Origin: UBA6100 sp049658145
GTDB taxonomy: Bacteria; Actinomycetota; Coriobacteriia; Anaerosomatales; Anaerosomataceae
Reading direction: 5' to 3'
Length of the DNA: 55,884 nt
Assembly: GCA_049658145.1 (NCBI GenBank)
Contig: JBASOJ010000107.1
Coordinates: forward strand, 1-55,884
This document shows, piece by piece, positions 1 through 6,642 of this stretch (its first letter is position 1; every line of letters starts with the position of its first letter). A program made the position numbers and the translations under genes. Under the pieces are notes generated by a model that searched no databases, was not told the origin of the DNA, and was given only the letters and a program-made list of their open reading frames with translations.

Positions 1-171
1 CCGGTTCCCGACCCGCATGCTGCCCGCGGACACTCAGGATCACGCCTCTGAGCAGGAATTTTTTGCACCGAATGTGGCAGACGGCAAGTGCAACCCGGTT
101 CTTGCACTTACTTTGTCATTCAACCACGACCGCACGACCCTGACCGCACGACCGCACAACCGGCGCATCGG
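1..171. other. Non-coding stretch downstream of fhs
   Basis: No convincing gene is seen here. The stretch holds a run of six T at about 60-65 and two copies of GACCGCACGACC (128-139 and 142-153), a 14-bp-period tandem duplication just beyond the fhs stop codon. There is no clear U-tailed terminator hairpin for fhs. Confidence 0.5.
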
Positions 172-1866
172 CTACGACAGTCCCACGACGTTCCCTTCGG
201 CATCGATGTCGATGTGCTCCCCCGAAGGAGTGCGCGGCAGACCGGGCATCGTGGTGATGTCGCCACACAGTGCGTAGACGAATCCCGCTCCCGCCGAGAC
301 ACGCACGTCACGCACGGGAAGCCGCCAGCCCACCGGAGCGCCCTTGAGCTTCGGGTCGTGGCTGAGGGACAGGTGCGTCTTGGCCATGCAGACGGGAAGG
401 GAGTAGAGGCCCGCGTCGCTGATCGCCTGCATCGCTCGCGATGCCTCGAACGAGAAGTCGACACCACTCGCACCGTAGATGCGTGTCGCGACGGCGGCGA
501 TCTTCTCGCGCAGTGGCGCATCACTCGGATACGAGAAGGTGAGCGTGGACGGCTCCTCGCACGCACGCCCCACCACCTCGGCAAGAAGAAGCCCTCCACG
601 CGCGCCCTCGGCGTGCATTCGGTGCGTGACCACATCGAATGCGCCCGCGTTCCGAGCCGCCTCTTCGATGAGGGCGTGCTCGGCGAGCGTGTCAGTCGGG
701 AACGCGTTGATCGCCACCACGACCGGGATGCCGAACGCCCGCACGTTCTCAACCTGCTTCACAAGGTTGGGCATGCCCGCGGCAAGTGCGTCGAGGTCCT
801 CGGCGAGCAGACCTGGGTCGAGGTCGCGGCCCGGTTTGACTTCGAAACGCCCGGAGTGCGCCTTGAGCGCTCGCACGGTGCAGACGAGCACGGCCGCGTC
901 GGGCGCGAGCCCCGATGCACGGCACTTGATGTTCACGAACTTCTCGGCGCCCATGTCCGCACCGAAGCCGGCCTCGGTGATCACGTAGTCGGCAAGCTTG
1001 AGCGCGATGCGGTCAGCAACGATCGAGCTGTTGCCGTGTGCGATGTTCGCGAACGGGCCCGCATGCACGAACGCCGCTCCCCCATCGAGGTTCTGCATGA
1101 GGTTCGGCTTGATGGTCTCCCTCATGAGCACGGTCATGGAGCCCGCGACCTTGAGGTCCTCGGTGGTGACCGGCGCCCCCTCGAATGTCCGGCCGACGAT
1201 GATACGACCGATGCGTGCCCGCAGGTCCCCGATGTCCTCGGCAAGCGCGAGGATCGCCATGAGCTCGCTCGCAACGGTGATCTCGAAGTGTGACTCACGC
1301 GGATTGCCGTCAGCGCGCCCGCCGAGGCCGATCACCACGTTGCGCAGCACGCGGTCCGAGATGTCGAGCACCCGCGGCCAGCTGATCGCATGCGGATCGA
1401 TCCCGAGCGCATTGCCGTGGTAGATGTGGTTGTCGATGAACGCTGCGCATAGGTTGTGCGCGGCCGTGATGGCATGCACGTCGCCCGTGAGGTGCAGGTT
1501 GATGTCCTCCATCGGCACGACCTGCGCGTAACCGCCCCCCGCCGCGCCTCCTTTGATGCCGAAGACCGGACCCAGCGACGGCTGCCGGATGCACGAGACC
1601 GCCGAATGACCCGCCGCGCGGAACGCCTGCCCCAGCCCGACGGTAGTGAGCGTCTTGCCCTCGCCGAGCGGTGTGGGCGTGATGGCCGTGACGAGCACGT
1701 ACCGGCCGTTCGGCGCATCCTTGAGCCGTTCAAGGCACGTGAGCGTCACCTTCGCCTTGTGCCGTCCGTTGGGTTCGACCTCGTCGGGCAGCAGGCCGAG
1801 CTCCTCGGCGATGGCGCGCGCGGGACGCACCGTGGCTGCGTGGGCGATCTCGATGTCTGAGAGCAT
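172..1866 (-). CDS. fhs: Formate--tetrahydrofolate ligase
   Basis: Catalyses ATP-dependent ligation of formate to tetrahydrofolate, giving 10-formyl-THF, the entry step of the methyl branch of one-carbon (or acetogenic) metabolism in the cytosol. The 564-residue product has the usual family length of about 555-560. It shows the P-loop-like segment TPLGEGKT near residue 70 and the conserved stretch around GIKGGAAGGGYAQVVPMEDINLH. The start was chosen at 1866 because GAGGAG lies upstream at normal spacing; the open frame extends 17 codons further but without a ribosome site. It is probably monocistronic, with a promoter at 1903-1931. No other folate gene is nearby, so whether it serves purine synthesis or an acetyl-CoA pathway cannot be decided from this window. 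Confidence 0.97.
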   Translation of the reverse strand: MLSDIEIAHAATVRPARAIAEELGLLPDEVEPNGRHKAKVTLTCLERLKDAPNGRYVLVTAITPTPLGEGKTLTTVGLGQAFRAAGHSAVSCIRQPSLGPVFGIKGGAAGGGYAQVVPMEDINLHLTGDVHAITAAHNLCAAFIDNHIYHGNALGIDPHAISWPRVLDISDRVLRNVVIGLGGRADGNPRESHFEITVASELMAILALAEDIGDLRARIGRIIVGRTFEGAPVTTEDLKVAGSMTVLMRETIKPNLMQNLDGGAAFVHAGPFANIAHGNSSIVADRIALKLADYVITEAGFGADMGAEKFVNIKCRASGLAPDAAVLVCTVRALKAHSGRFEVKPGRDLDPGLLAEDLDALAAGMPNLVKQVENVRAFGIPVVVAINAFPTDTLAEHALIEEAARNAGAFDVVTHRMHAEGARGGLLLAEVVGRACEEPSTLTFSYPSDAPLREKIAAVATRIYGASGVDFSFEASRAMQAISDAGLYSLPVCMAKTHLSLSHDPKLKGAPVGWRLPVRDVRVSAGAGFVYALCGDITTMPGLPRTPSGEHIDIDAEGNVVGLS

Positions 1867-1902
1867 CTGTGGCTCCTCGGTGTGTGCGAAGACTCCGTGA
1901 TG

Positions 1903-1931
1903 AGTGTAGCCGAGCACGGTACGCGGATAAC
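1903..1931 (-). promoter_or_regulatory. Candidate fhs promoter
   Basis: On the minus strand TTATCC (1926-1931) and TACACT (1903-1908) are separated by 17 bp. The -10 hexamer is good and the -35 weak. The fhs start codon lies about 37 nt downstream of the -10. Confidence 0.4.
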
Positions 1932-1933
1932 AC

Positions 1934-1959
1934 GATGGCCCGCACGGGGGCGGGCCATC
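1934..1959 (-). terminator. Hairpin terminator of the tRNA operon
   Basis: Perfect 10-bp inverted repeat, GATGGCCCGC pairing with GCGGGCCATC around a 6-nt loop, just 3' of tRNA-His in the direction of transcription. The following T-run is poor (GTGTTATCC), so termination strength is uncertain. Confidence 0.6.
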
Positions 1960-1971
1960 GAGCGTGTTTCA

Positions 1972-2049
1972 TGGGGTGGGTAACGGGACTTGAACCCGCG
2001 GCCTCCGGAGCCACAGTCCGGCGCTCTAACCAACTGAGCTACACCCACC
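1972..2049 (-). tRNA. tRNA-His (anticodon GTG)
   Basis: The cloverleaf folds by eye: 7-bp acceptor stem GTGGGTG/TACCCAC, D arm GCTC..GAGC, anticodon loop CTGTGGC and T loop TTCAAGT. The extra 5' G (G-1) opposite C73, the identity element of tRNA-His, is at 2049. CCA is encoded at 1972-1974. It is the last gene of a four-tRNA transcript. Confidence 0.97.
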
Positions 2050-2059
2050 ATGTGGTGTC

Positions 2060-2136
2060 TGGCACGCCCGGAGGGATTCGAACCCCCGACCTAGAGATTA
2101 GAAGTCTCCCGCTCTATCCAGCTGAGCTACGGGCGC
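2060..2136 (-). tRNA. tRNA-Arg (anticodon TCT)
   Basis: 77-nt cloverleaf with anticodon loop CTTCTAA between GGAGA and TCTCT, T loop TTCGAAT and acceptor stem GCGCCCG/CGGGCGT closed by a G-U pair. The 3' CCA is encoded at 2060-2062. It should read AGA (and AGG by wobble), rare codons in a GC-rich genome. Confidence 0.97.
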
Positions 2137-2229
2137 GTATGCGAGCGCCTCCGAAGTGCCGAGTGAGAACGGTACCTGCGGCGCCCTATGTTGTCAATCG
2201 GCGCGCACACGGCGTGCCGAGGGTGAGGC

Positions 2230-2305
2230 TGGAGCGGCGGACGGGACTCGAACCCGCAACAATCAGCTTGGAAGGCTGATGCTCTACCAATTGAACTACC
2301 GCCGC
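2230..2305 (-). tRNA. tRNA-Gly (anticodon TCC)
   Basis: 76-nt cloverleaf, acceptor GCGGCGG/CCGCCGC, anticodon loop CTTCCAA between TCAGC and GCTGA, T loop TTCGAGT, CCA encoded at 2230-2232. Only 4 nt separate it from tRNA-Pro. Confidence 0.97.
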
Positions 2306-2309
2306 GTAC

Positions 2310-2386
2310 TGGTCGGGCCGACAGGATTCGAACCTGCGACCCTCTGCTCCCAAAGCAGATGCGCTACCAAGCTGCGCTACGGCCCG
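2310..2386 (-). tRNA. tRNA-Pro (anticodon TGG)
   Basis: 77-nt cloverleaf beginning with C1, as in bacterial tRNA-Pro: acceptor CGGGCCG/CGGCCCG, anticodon loop TTTGGGA between TCTGC and GCAGA, CCA encoded at 2310-2312. It is the first gene after the operon promoter at 2439-2467. Confidence 0.97.
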
Positions 2387-2438
2387 ACCTCGAACCCGAG
2401 CGAAGCCCTCGCGGACCGTGTGCTCGAGAGCATCGCCA

Positions 2439-2467
2439 AGTATACGGGCGAGCGTGGAAGTGGGCAA
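2439..2467 (-). promoter_or_regulatory. tRNA operon promoter
   Basis: TTGCCC (2462-2467) and TATACT (2439-2444) lie exactly 17 bp apart on the minus strand, about 50 nt upstream of tRNA-Pro. This is one of the best housekeeping sigma-factor matches in the window. Confidence 0.65.
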
Positions 2468-2501
2468 ATGGGTGACAGCGACGTCCGCGACACTCAGCGT
2501 C

Positions 2502-3116
2502 TCAGCCGCCGAGGGTCGCCCTGAGCGCTCGCAACGCCGCGCCGCGGTGGCTGATCGCGTTCTTCTCCTCGAGGCTGAGTTCGGCCATCGTGCGCCCGGG
2601 CGTCGCCTGTGGCAGGAAGAGCGGATCGTAGCCGAAACCGTTCTGCCCCCGGGGCAGGAACCCGATGGCCCCTTCGCACGCACCCTCCGCGACCGTCTCG
2701 TGACCGTCCTCGCCCACGAGCACGATCACGCTCATGAATCGAGCGATCCGGTCCTCGGCGGGCACATCCTCGAGCTCGACGAGCAGGCGCGCATTGTTGG
2801 CGGCGTCGCCACCACCGCAGCAGTCGTCGGCGTAGCGGGACGAGTACACGCCCGGCGCACCGCCGAGCACTTCGACTTCCAAACCGCTGTCGTCAGCGAG
2901 CGCCGCCAGGCCGAACGCCTCGTGGTAAGCGTGCGCCTTGAGTCGCGCGTTGGCGATGAAGGTGGTGCCGGTCTCCTCCACATGGAGCGGTTCCGCGCCG
3001 ATGTCAGCGGCCGTCACGAACTCCCAACCGTCGAGCGGCAGCGCCGAGCGGATCTCCTCGAGCTTCCCGCGGTTGGACGTGGCCACGATCACGCGACGGA
3101 CCTCAGGCGCGCTCAC
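2502..3116 (-). CDS. rdgB: dITP/XTP pyrophosphatase (RdgB/HAM1 family)
   Basis: Hydrolyses non-canonical purine nucleoside triphosphates (dITP, XTP, ITP) to the monophosphate, so removing them from the nucleotide pool. The 204-residue product has the family signatures: N-terminal VIVATSNRGKLEEI (substrate loop), ALADDSGLEVEVLGG with the metal-binding acidic residues, FGYDPLF and the C-terminal KNAISHRG. The start is GTG and overlaps the end of rph by 14 nt, pointing to translational coupling in an rph-rdgB pair, a common bacterial order. It is the last gene before the tRNA promoter. Confidence 0.95.
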   Translation of the reverse strand: MSAPEVRRVIVATSNRGKLEEIRSALPLDGWEFVTAADIGAEPLHVEETGTTFIANARLKAHAYHEAFGLAALADDSGLEVEVLGGAPGVYSSRYADDCCGGGDAANNARLLVELEDVPAEDRIARFMSVIVLVGEDGHETVAEGACEGAIGFLPRGQNGFGYDPLFLPQATPGRTMAELSLEEKNAISHRGAALRALRATLGG

Positions 3117-3852
3117 TGAACACCTCGAGGTCCTCGGCGATCACCTTGCGCTGCAGCGCGACGAGTTTCGCGGTGCCCTCGCCGGCGAGATCGAGCAGTT
3201 CGTCGAGACGTGCACGATCGAATGGCGAGCGCTCGCCGGTGCCTTGCACCTCGATGAAGCGGCCTTTGCCGTCGCAGACGACGTTCATGTCGACTTCGGC
3301 GATGCTGTCCTCGCCATACTCGAGGTCCAGACACACGACGCCATCCACGACACCGACCGATGTGGCGGCCACATAGTCCAGCACCGGTAGCTCGGCGATC
3401 TTGCCCGCCTGCCGCCACGTGTTGAGCGCGTCGTGTACGGCGATGAACGCGCCCGTGATGGCGGCGGTGCGCGTGCCGCCGTCGGCCTGGATCACGTCGC
3501 AGTCGACGTTCAGCGTGTACTCGCCGCCGAGACCGCCCATGTCGATGACGGTGCGCAGTGAGCGCCCGATGAGCCGCTGGATCTCGTGCGTGCGACCGCT
3601 CGGCGCACCCAGGGAGACCTCGCGGCGGCTGCGCGTGTGGGTCGACGCGGGGAGCAGCGAGTATTCGGCGGTCACCCAGCCCAGCCCGCTCCCCCGTCGC
3701 CAGCCCGCGACGGTATCGGCGAAGTTCGCCGCGCACAGCACCTTGGTATCGCCCAGCTCGAACAAGCACGAGCCGTGCGCGTGCTTGAGGTAGCGCCGTG
3801 TGATCGTGACGGGCCGCATCTGGTCGATGCCCCGGCCTTCGGAACGCTGCAT
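3103..3852 (-). CDS. rph: Ribonuclease PH
   Basis: Phosphorolytic 3'-5' exoribonuclease that trims the 3' ends of tRNA precursors, using phosphate to release nucleoside diphosphates. The 249-residue product matches the family length (about 240-250) and shows DQMRPVTITR at the N terminus, GSCLFELGDTKVLCAA, the phosphate-binding stretch SRREV...GRTHEIQRLIGRSLR, and the catalytic region DCDVIQADGGTRTAAITGA. The start at 3852 has GGGAGAA upstream; the frame continues 32 codons further but that part lies in the preceding gene and does not look like protein. It forms a run with rdgB downstream and the MBL hydrolase upstream (14-nt gap). Confidence 0.96.
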   Translation of the reverse strand: MQRSEGRGIDQMRPVTITRRYLKHAHGSCLFELGDTKVLCAANFADTVAGWRRGSGLGWVTAEYSLLPASTHTRSRREVSLGAPSGRTHEIQRLIGRSLRTVIDMGGLGGEYTLNVDCDVIQADGGTRTAAITGAFIAVHDALNTWRQAGKIAELPVLDYVAATSVGVVDGVVCLDLEYGEDSIAEVDMNVVCDGKGRFIEVQGTGERSPFDRARLDELLDLAGEGTAKLVALQRKVIAEDLEVFSERA

Positions 3853-3865
3853 GGACGTGTTCTCC

Positions 3866-4618
3866 CTACTGCTCGATGTCAAGCGAGTCCATCTCATCGG
3901 CCACGATAACACGCCCGCTGAAGACGGCTGCCGCGTCGGCACGCGCAAGGGCGCGGTCCACCGTGGGCCACAGGTGCGTGAGCACGACCGTGTGCGCTCC
4001 GCACTCTTCCGCGAGCGCAGCGGCCTCCCCGGGCGTCATGTGCGGTGCCCGGCCTGCGAACTCCTGCGGCAGCGTCGCGTCGGCAAGCAGCACCGAAGCA
4101 CCGCTGGCGGCGGCCTGCACCGCATCGCCCGAACGCGTGTCCGACGTGTAGCACAGCCGCGCGTCACCATCGTCGACGACGAACGCCAGGGTGAGCCCGA
4201 CGTGATCGACCGGCCGCGGCGTGACCGTGAGTCCGCCGACATGGACCGCCTCGCCTGACACGAGCTCGCGGACTTCGAAAGCCTCGGCGAGCTCTCGCGC
4301 GCCGTGCTCGGTGAGTGCGGCCGACATGAGCGCGAAGAGGCCCTCAGGCAGGTAGAGCGGCAGCGGCGGCAAGGGGCCGGCGGGAGCGTAGCGCAACGCC
4401 GCCTCGAGCGCGTAGACGTCCGCGAAGTGATCGATGTGCGCATGGGTGATGAAGACCGCCGAGAGTGCCGTGGGCTCGAGCACCCGGCCGAGGTTCGACA
4501 GGACGCCGTTCCCGCAGTCCAGGAGCACCGCGGTATCGCCCGAGCCGACGAGGTGGCCCGCACAGGCCCTTCCCGCGTCCGGATAGGATGCGGCACTGCC
4601 GAGTATCGTCAGCTGCAC
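3866..4618 (-). CDS. MBL-fold metallohydrolase
   Basis: Metallo-beta-lactamase-fold hydrolase of the RNase Z / cyclic phosphodiesterase branch. It shows the zinc motif HAHIDHF (near residue 60), the later metal ligands in TSDTRSGDA and a C-terminal TVVLTHLWP. At 250 residues it is shorter than true RNase Z and lacks an obvious exosite arm, so tRNA 3' processing is possible but unproven; a phosphodiesterase or unrelated esterase role is equally likely. It starts at GTG with GAAGGG upstream and overlaps the end of murI by 10 nt. Its position next to rph is suggestive of RNA processing (inference). Confidence 0.85.
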   Translation of the reverse strand: MQLTILGSAASYPDAGRACAGHLVGSGDTAVLLDCGNGVLSNLGRVLEPTALSAVFITHAHIDHFADVYALEAALRYAPAGPLPPLPLYLPEGLFALMSAALTEHGARELAEAFEVRELVSGEAVHVGGLTVTPRPVDHVGLTLAFVVDDGDARLCYTSDTRSGDAVQAAASGASVLLADATLPQEFAGRAPHMTPGEAAALAEECGAHTVVLTHLWPTVDRALARADAAAVFSGRVIVADEMDSLDIEQ

Positions 4619-5532
4619 GTGAGACCCTTCTCGAACGCCGTCTCGGCCATACGGAGATCATCAGTGAGAAGCGCGACAAACTCGGAGACCGCCACGTGCT
4701 CCGCAGCCGGGACCGGGCGCCCCAGCACACGTGCGCCGAGCCCGGTGAACTCCGCCGCATCGCCGGTCGTCACGAACCGCTCGGTGCGGTTGCCACCCGG
4801 ACCTGCGAGGTGCCCACGCGCGGCGAGCGTTTCGGCGACCTCGCGCGCTGTCTCCTCAGCCGAGGAGATCAGGCGCACGTTCGATCCCATGACCTGCTGG
4901 ATCGGGGCGGCGAGCAGCGGGAAGTGCGTGCAACCGAGCACGAGCGTGTCGATGCCGCTGCGCTTGAGTGGGTCGAGGTAGTCGCGCGCCATCTCGTAGA
5001 ACGACGGGCGGATGTAGATGTCGCCCATCTCGGCCAGCCACTCCTCGAGGCTGCCGTCGCCCAGGCGCAGGCCCTGCTCGACGACGTCCACGAAGCGCGG
5101 TGTCGCCGCCGAGAAGACCGTCACGCCTGCGTCGAGGGCACGCACAGCCGAACTGTACGCGCCCGAATCGATCGTGCCGAGCGTGCCGATCACGCCCACC
5201 CGACGATTGACGGTGCTCTTGACCGCCGCACGCGCGCCGGGCTCGACGACGCCGATGACCGGCACATCGAAGACGCTCTGGGCAAGCGCGAGTCCGGCCG
5301 CGGTGGCGGTGTTGCACGCGATCACGATGAGCTTCACGCGCTGTCCGGTGAGCCACTGACCGATCTGAAGCACGAACTCACGCACCTCGGCGGGATCGCG
5401 TGGGCCGTAGGGGCAGCGGGCCGTGTCACCGACGTAGATGATGCTCTCGCCGGGCAACACGCGCGTGACCTCGCCGACCACCGTGAGGCCGCCGAGACCG
5501 GAGTCGAATATGCCGATGGGTAGTTCGCGCAT
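4609..5532 (-). CDS. murI: Glutamate racemase
   Basis: Interconverts L- and D-glutamate to supply D-Glu for peptidoglycan. The 307-residue protein shows IGIFDSGLGGLTV (first catalytic region), YVGDTARCPYGPR, the first catalytic cysteine in VIACNTATAAGL, and the second cysteine in VLGCTHFPLL. It is somewhat longer than the common 260-285 residues because of a C-terminal tail after the last conserved block. There is no Shine-Dalgarno sequence; instead TATACT ends 7 nt before the ATG, so the mRNA is probably leaderless. The MBL hydrolase, rph and rdgB follow with overlaps or a small gap and are probably co-transcribed. Confidence 0.96.
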   Translation of the reverse strand: MRELPIGIFDSGLGGLTVVGEVTRVLPGESIIYVGDTARCPYGPRDPAEVREFVLQIGQWLTGQRVKLIVIACNTATAAGLALAQSVFDVPVIGVVEPGARAAVKSTVNRRVGVIGTLGTIDSGAYSSAVRALDAGVTVFSAATPRFVDVVEQGLRLGDGSLEEWLAEMGDIYIRPSFYEMARDYLDPLKRSGIDTLVLGCTHFPLLAAPIQQVMGSNVRLISSAEETAREVAETLAARGHLAGPGGNRTERFVTTGDAAEFTGLGARVLGRPVPAAEHVAVSEFVALLTDDLRMAETAFEKGLTCS

Positions 5533-5539
5533 GCGTCCG

Positions 5540-5545
5540 AGTATA
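5540..5545 (-). promoter_or_regulatory. -10 element of a probable leaderless murI transcript
   Basis: TATACT on the minus strand ends 7 nt before the murI ATG (5532), so transcription should begin at or near the start codon. The -35 position is weak. Confidence 0.5.
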
Positions 5546-5562
5546 GCCGTCGGGCGTCGCCC

Positions 5563-6639
5563 CTACACGGGAACGACGAGCCGCTCGATCTCGGCGGCGA
5601 TCTCGTGTACCGGCAACACGGTGTCGGCGGCGCCCGCATCGATCGCGGCCTTCGGCATGCCCCACACCGTTGAGCTCGCTTCATCCTGGCAGATCGTGGG
5701 TCCGCCGACGTCATGCAGGTACTTGAGGCCGCGTGCACCGTCGGTACCCATGCCGGTGAGCAGCACACCGAGCGCCTGTCTGCCGTACGAGCGTGCCGCC
5801 GACTCGAAGAGCGTGTCGGCCGATGGTATGTACAGCTGTCCGGCCTTCGGGTCGGTGAACCGCGTCACCGCGCCATCGATCTCCATGTTGCGACCGGTGT
5901 TCGCGATGTACGCGACGCCCGGCACGACCGGCCCGCCGTCCACCGCGGGTATGACCTTGATCTTGCAGCCCGCGTCGAGCCAGCTCGCCAGACCGGGCAC
6001 AAAGCCCTCGGCTATGTGCTGCGCGATGATCACGGGCAACGGAAAGTCCGGTGCGAAGCGGCCGAGCACGTTCAGCAATGCCGATGGGCCGCCCGTGGAG
6101 GAGCCGATGGCCACCAGTTGTACCTTGCCGCCCCGCGGCCGGAAGTGCTGGCGCTCGGGTGAAGCGCGATGGATCGGATCGCGCCGACCACGGATATGCG
6201 TGATCACCTTCACCCGGGCAAGGATCTTCACCTTGCGGATGATGTCGTGACCGATCGCCTCGAGGGCGGCCCAGTCGCGCGGTTCCGGCTTCTTGATCAC
6301 CTCGAGTGCACCGACCGCGAGCGCGTCGAACGCGCGGCCCATACCCTCGCCGTAGACCGACGACGACACCACCAGGATCGGCGTCGGCGTGTACGCCATG
6401 ATCCGCTCGGTCGCCTCGAGCCCGTCCATCTTAGGCATGTGGACGTCCATCGTGACGAGGTCGGGACGCAGCCTCGTGACCATATCGACGGCTTCCTGAC
6501 CGTTCGATGCGGTGCCGACCACCTCGATCGACCCGTCGCTGGCCAGGATCTGACTGAGCATCTCCCGGGCAACGAGCGAGTCGTCGGCTATCAGCACTCT
6601 GATGGGCCCGTTGGCGCCGACTGCGTTGTCGGTGCTCAT
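5563..6639 (-). CDS. cheB: Chemotaxis protein-glutamate methylesterase CheB
   Basis: Removes methyl groups from (and deamidates) receptor glutamates, giving adaptation. The 358-residue protein has an N-terminal receiver (phosphoacceptor D65 in VTMDVHMPKMDG, acidic pair in IADDS) and a C-terminal methylesterase with the catalytic triad regions AIGSSTGGPSAL (Ser), IIAQHIAEGFV (His) and LLTGMGTDGARG (Asp). The start lies 3 nt after the cheA stop, so it is the last gene of the chemosensory operon. All catalytic residues are present, so the receptor in this operon is probably methylation-adapted by CheR and CheB. Confidence 0.96.
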   Translation of the reverse strand: MSTDNAVGANGPIRVLIADDSLVAREMLSQILASDGSIEVVGTASNGQEAVDMVTRLRPDLVTMDVHMPKMDGLEATERIMAYTPTPILVVSSSVYGEGMGRAFDALAVGALEVIKKPEPRDWAALEAIGHDIIRKVKILARVKVITHIRGRRDPIHRASPERQHFRPRGGKVQLVAIGSSTGGPSALLNVLGRFAPDFPLPVIIAQHIAEGFVPGLASWLDAGCKIKVIPAVDGGPVVPGVAYIANTGRNMEIDGAVTRFTDPKAGQLYIPSADTLFESAARSYGRQALGVLLTGMGTDGARGLKYLHDVGGPTICQDEASSTVWGMPKAAIDAGAADTVLPVHEIAAEIERLVVPV

Positions 6640-6642
6640 CGG

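Noticed and set aside
128..153. 14-bp tandem repeat of GACCGCACGACC
   Set aside because: Only two copies in low-complexity GC-rich DNA; no sign of CRISPR or origin function.
88..1293. 401-codon plus-strand open frame over fhs
   Set aside because: Antisense to fhs, with no domain and no upstream ribosome site.
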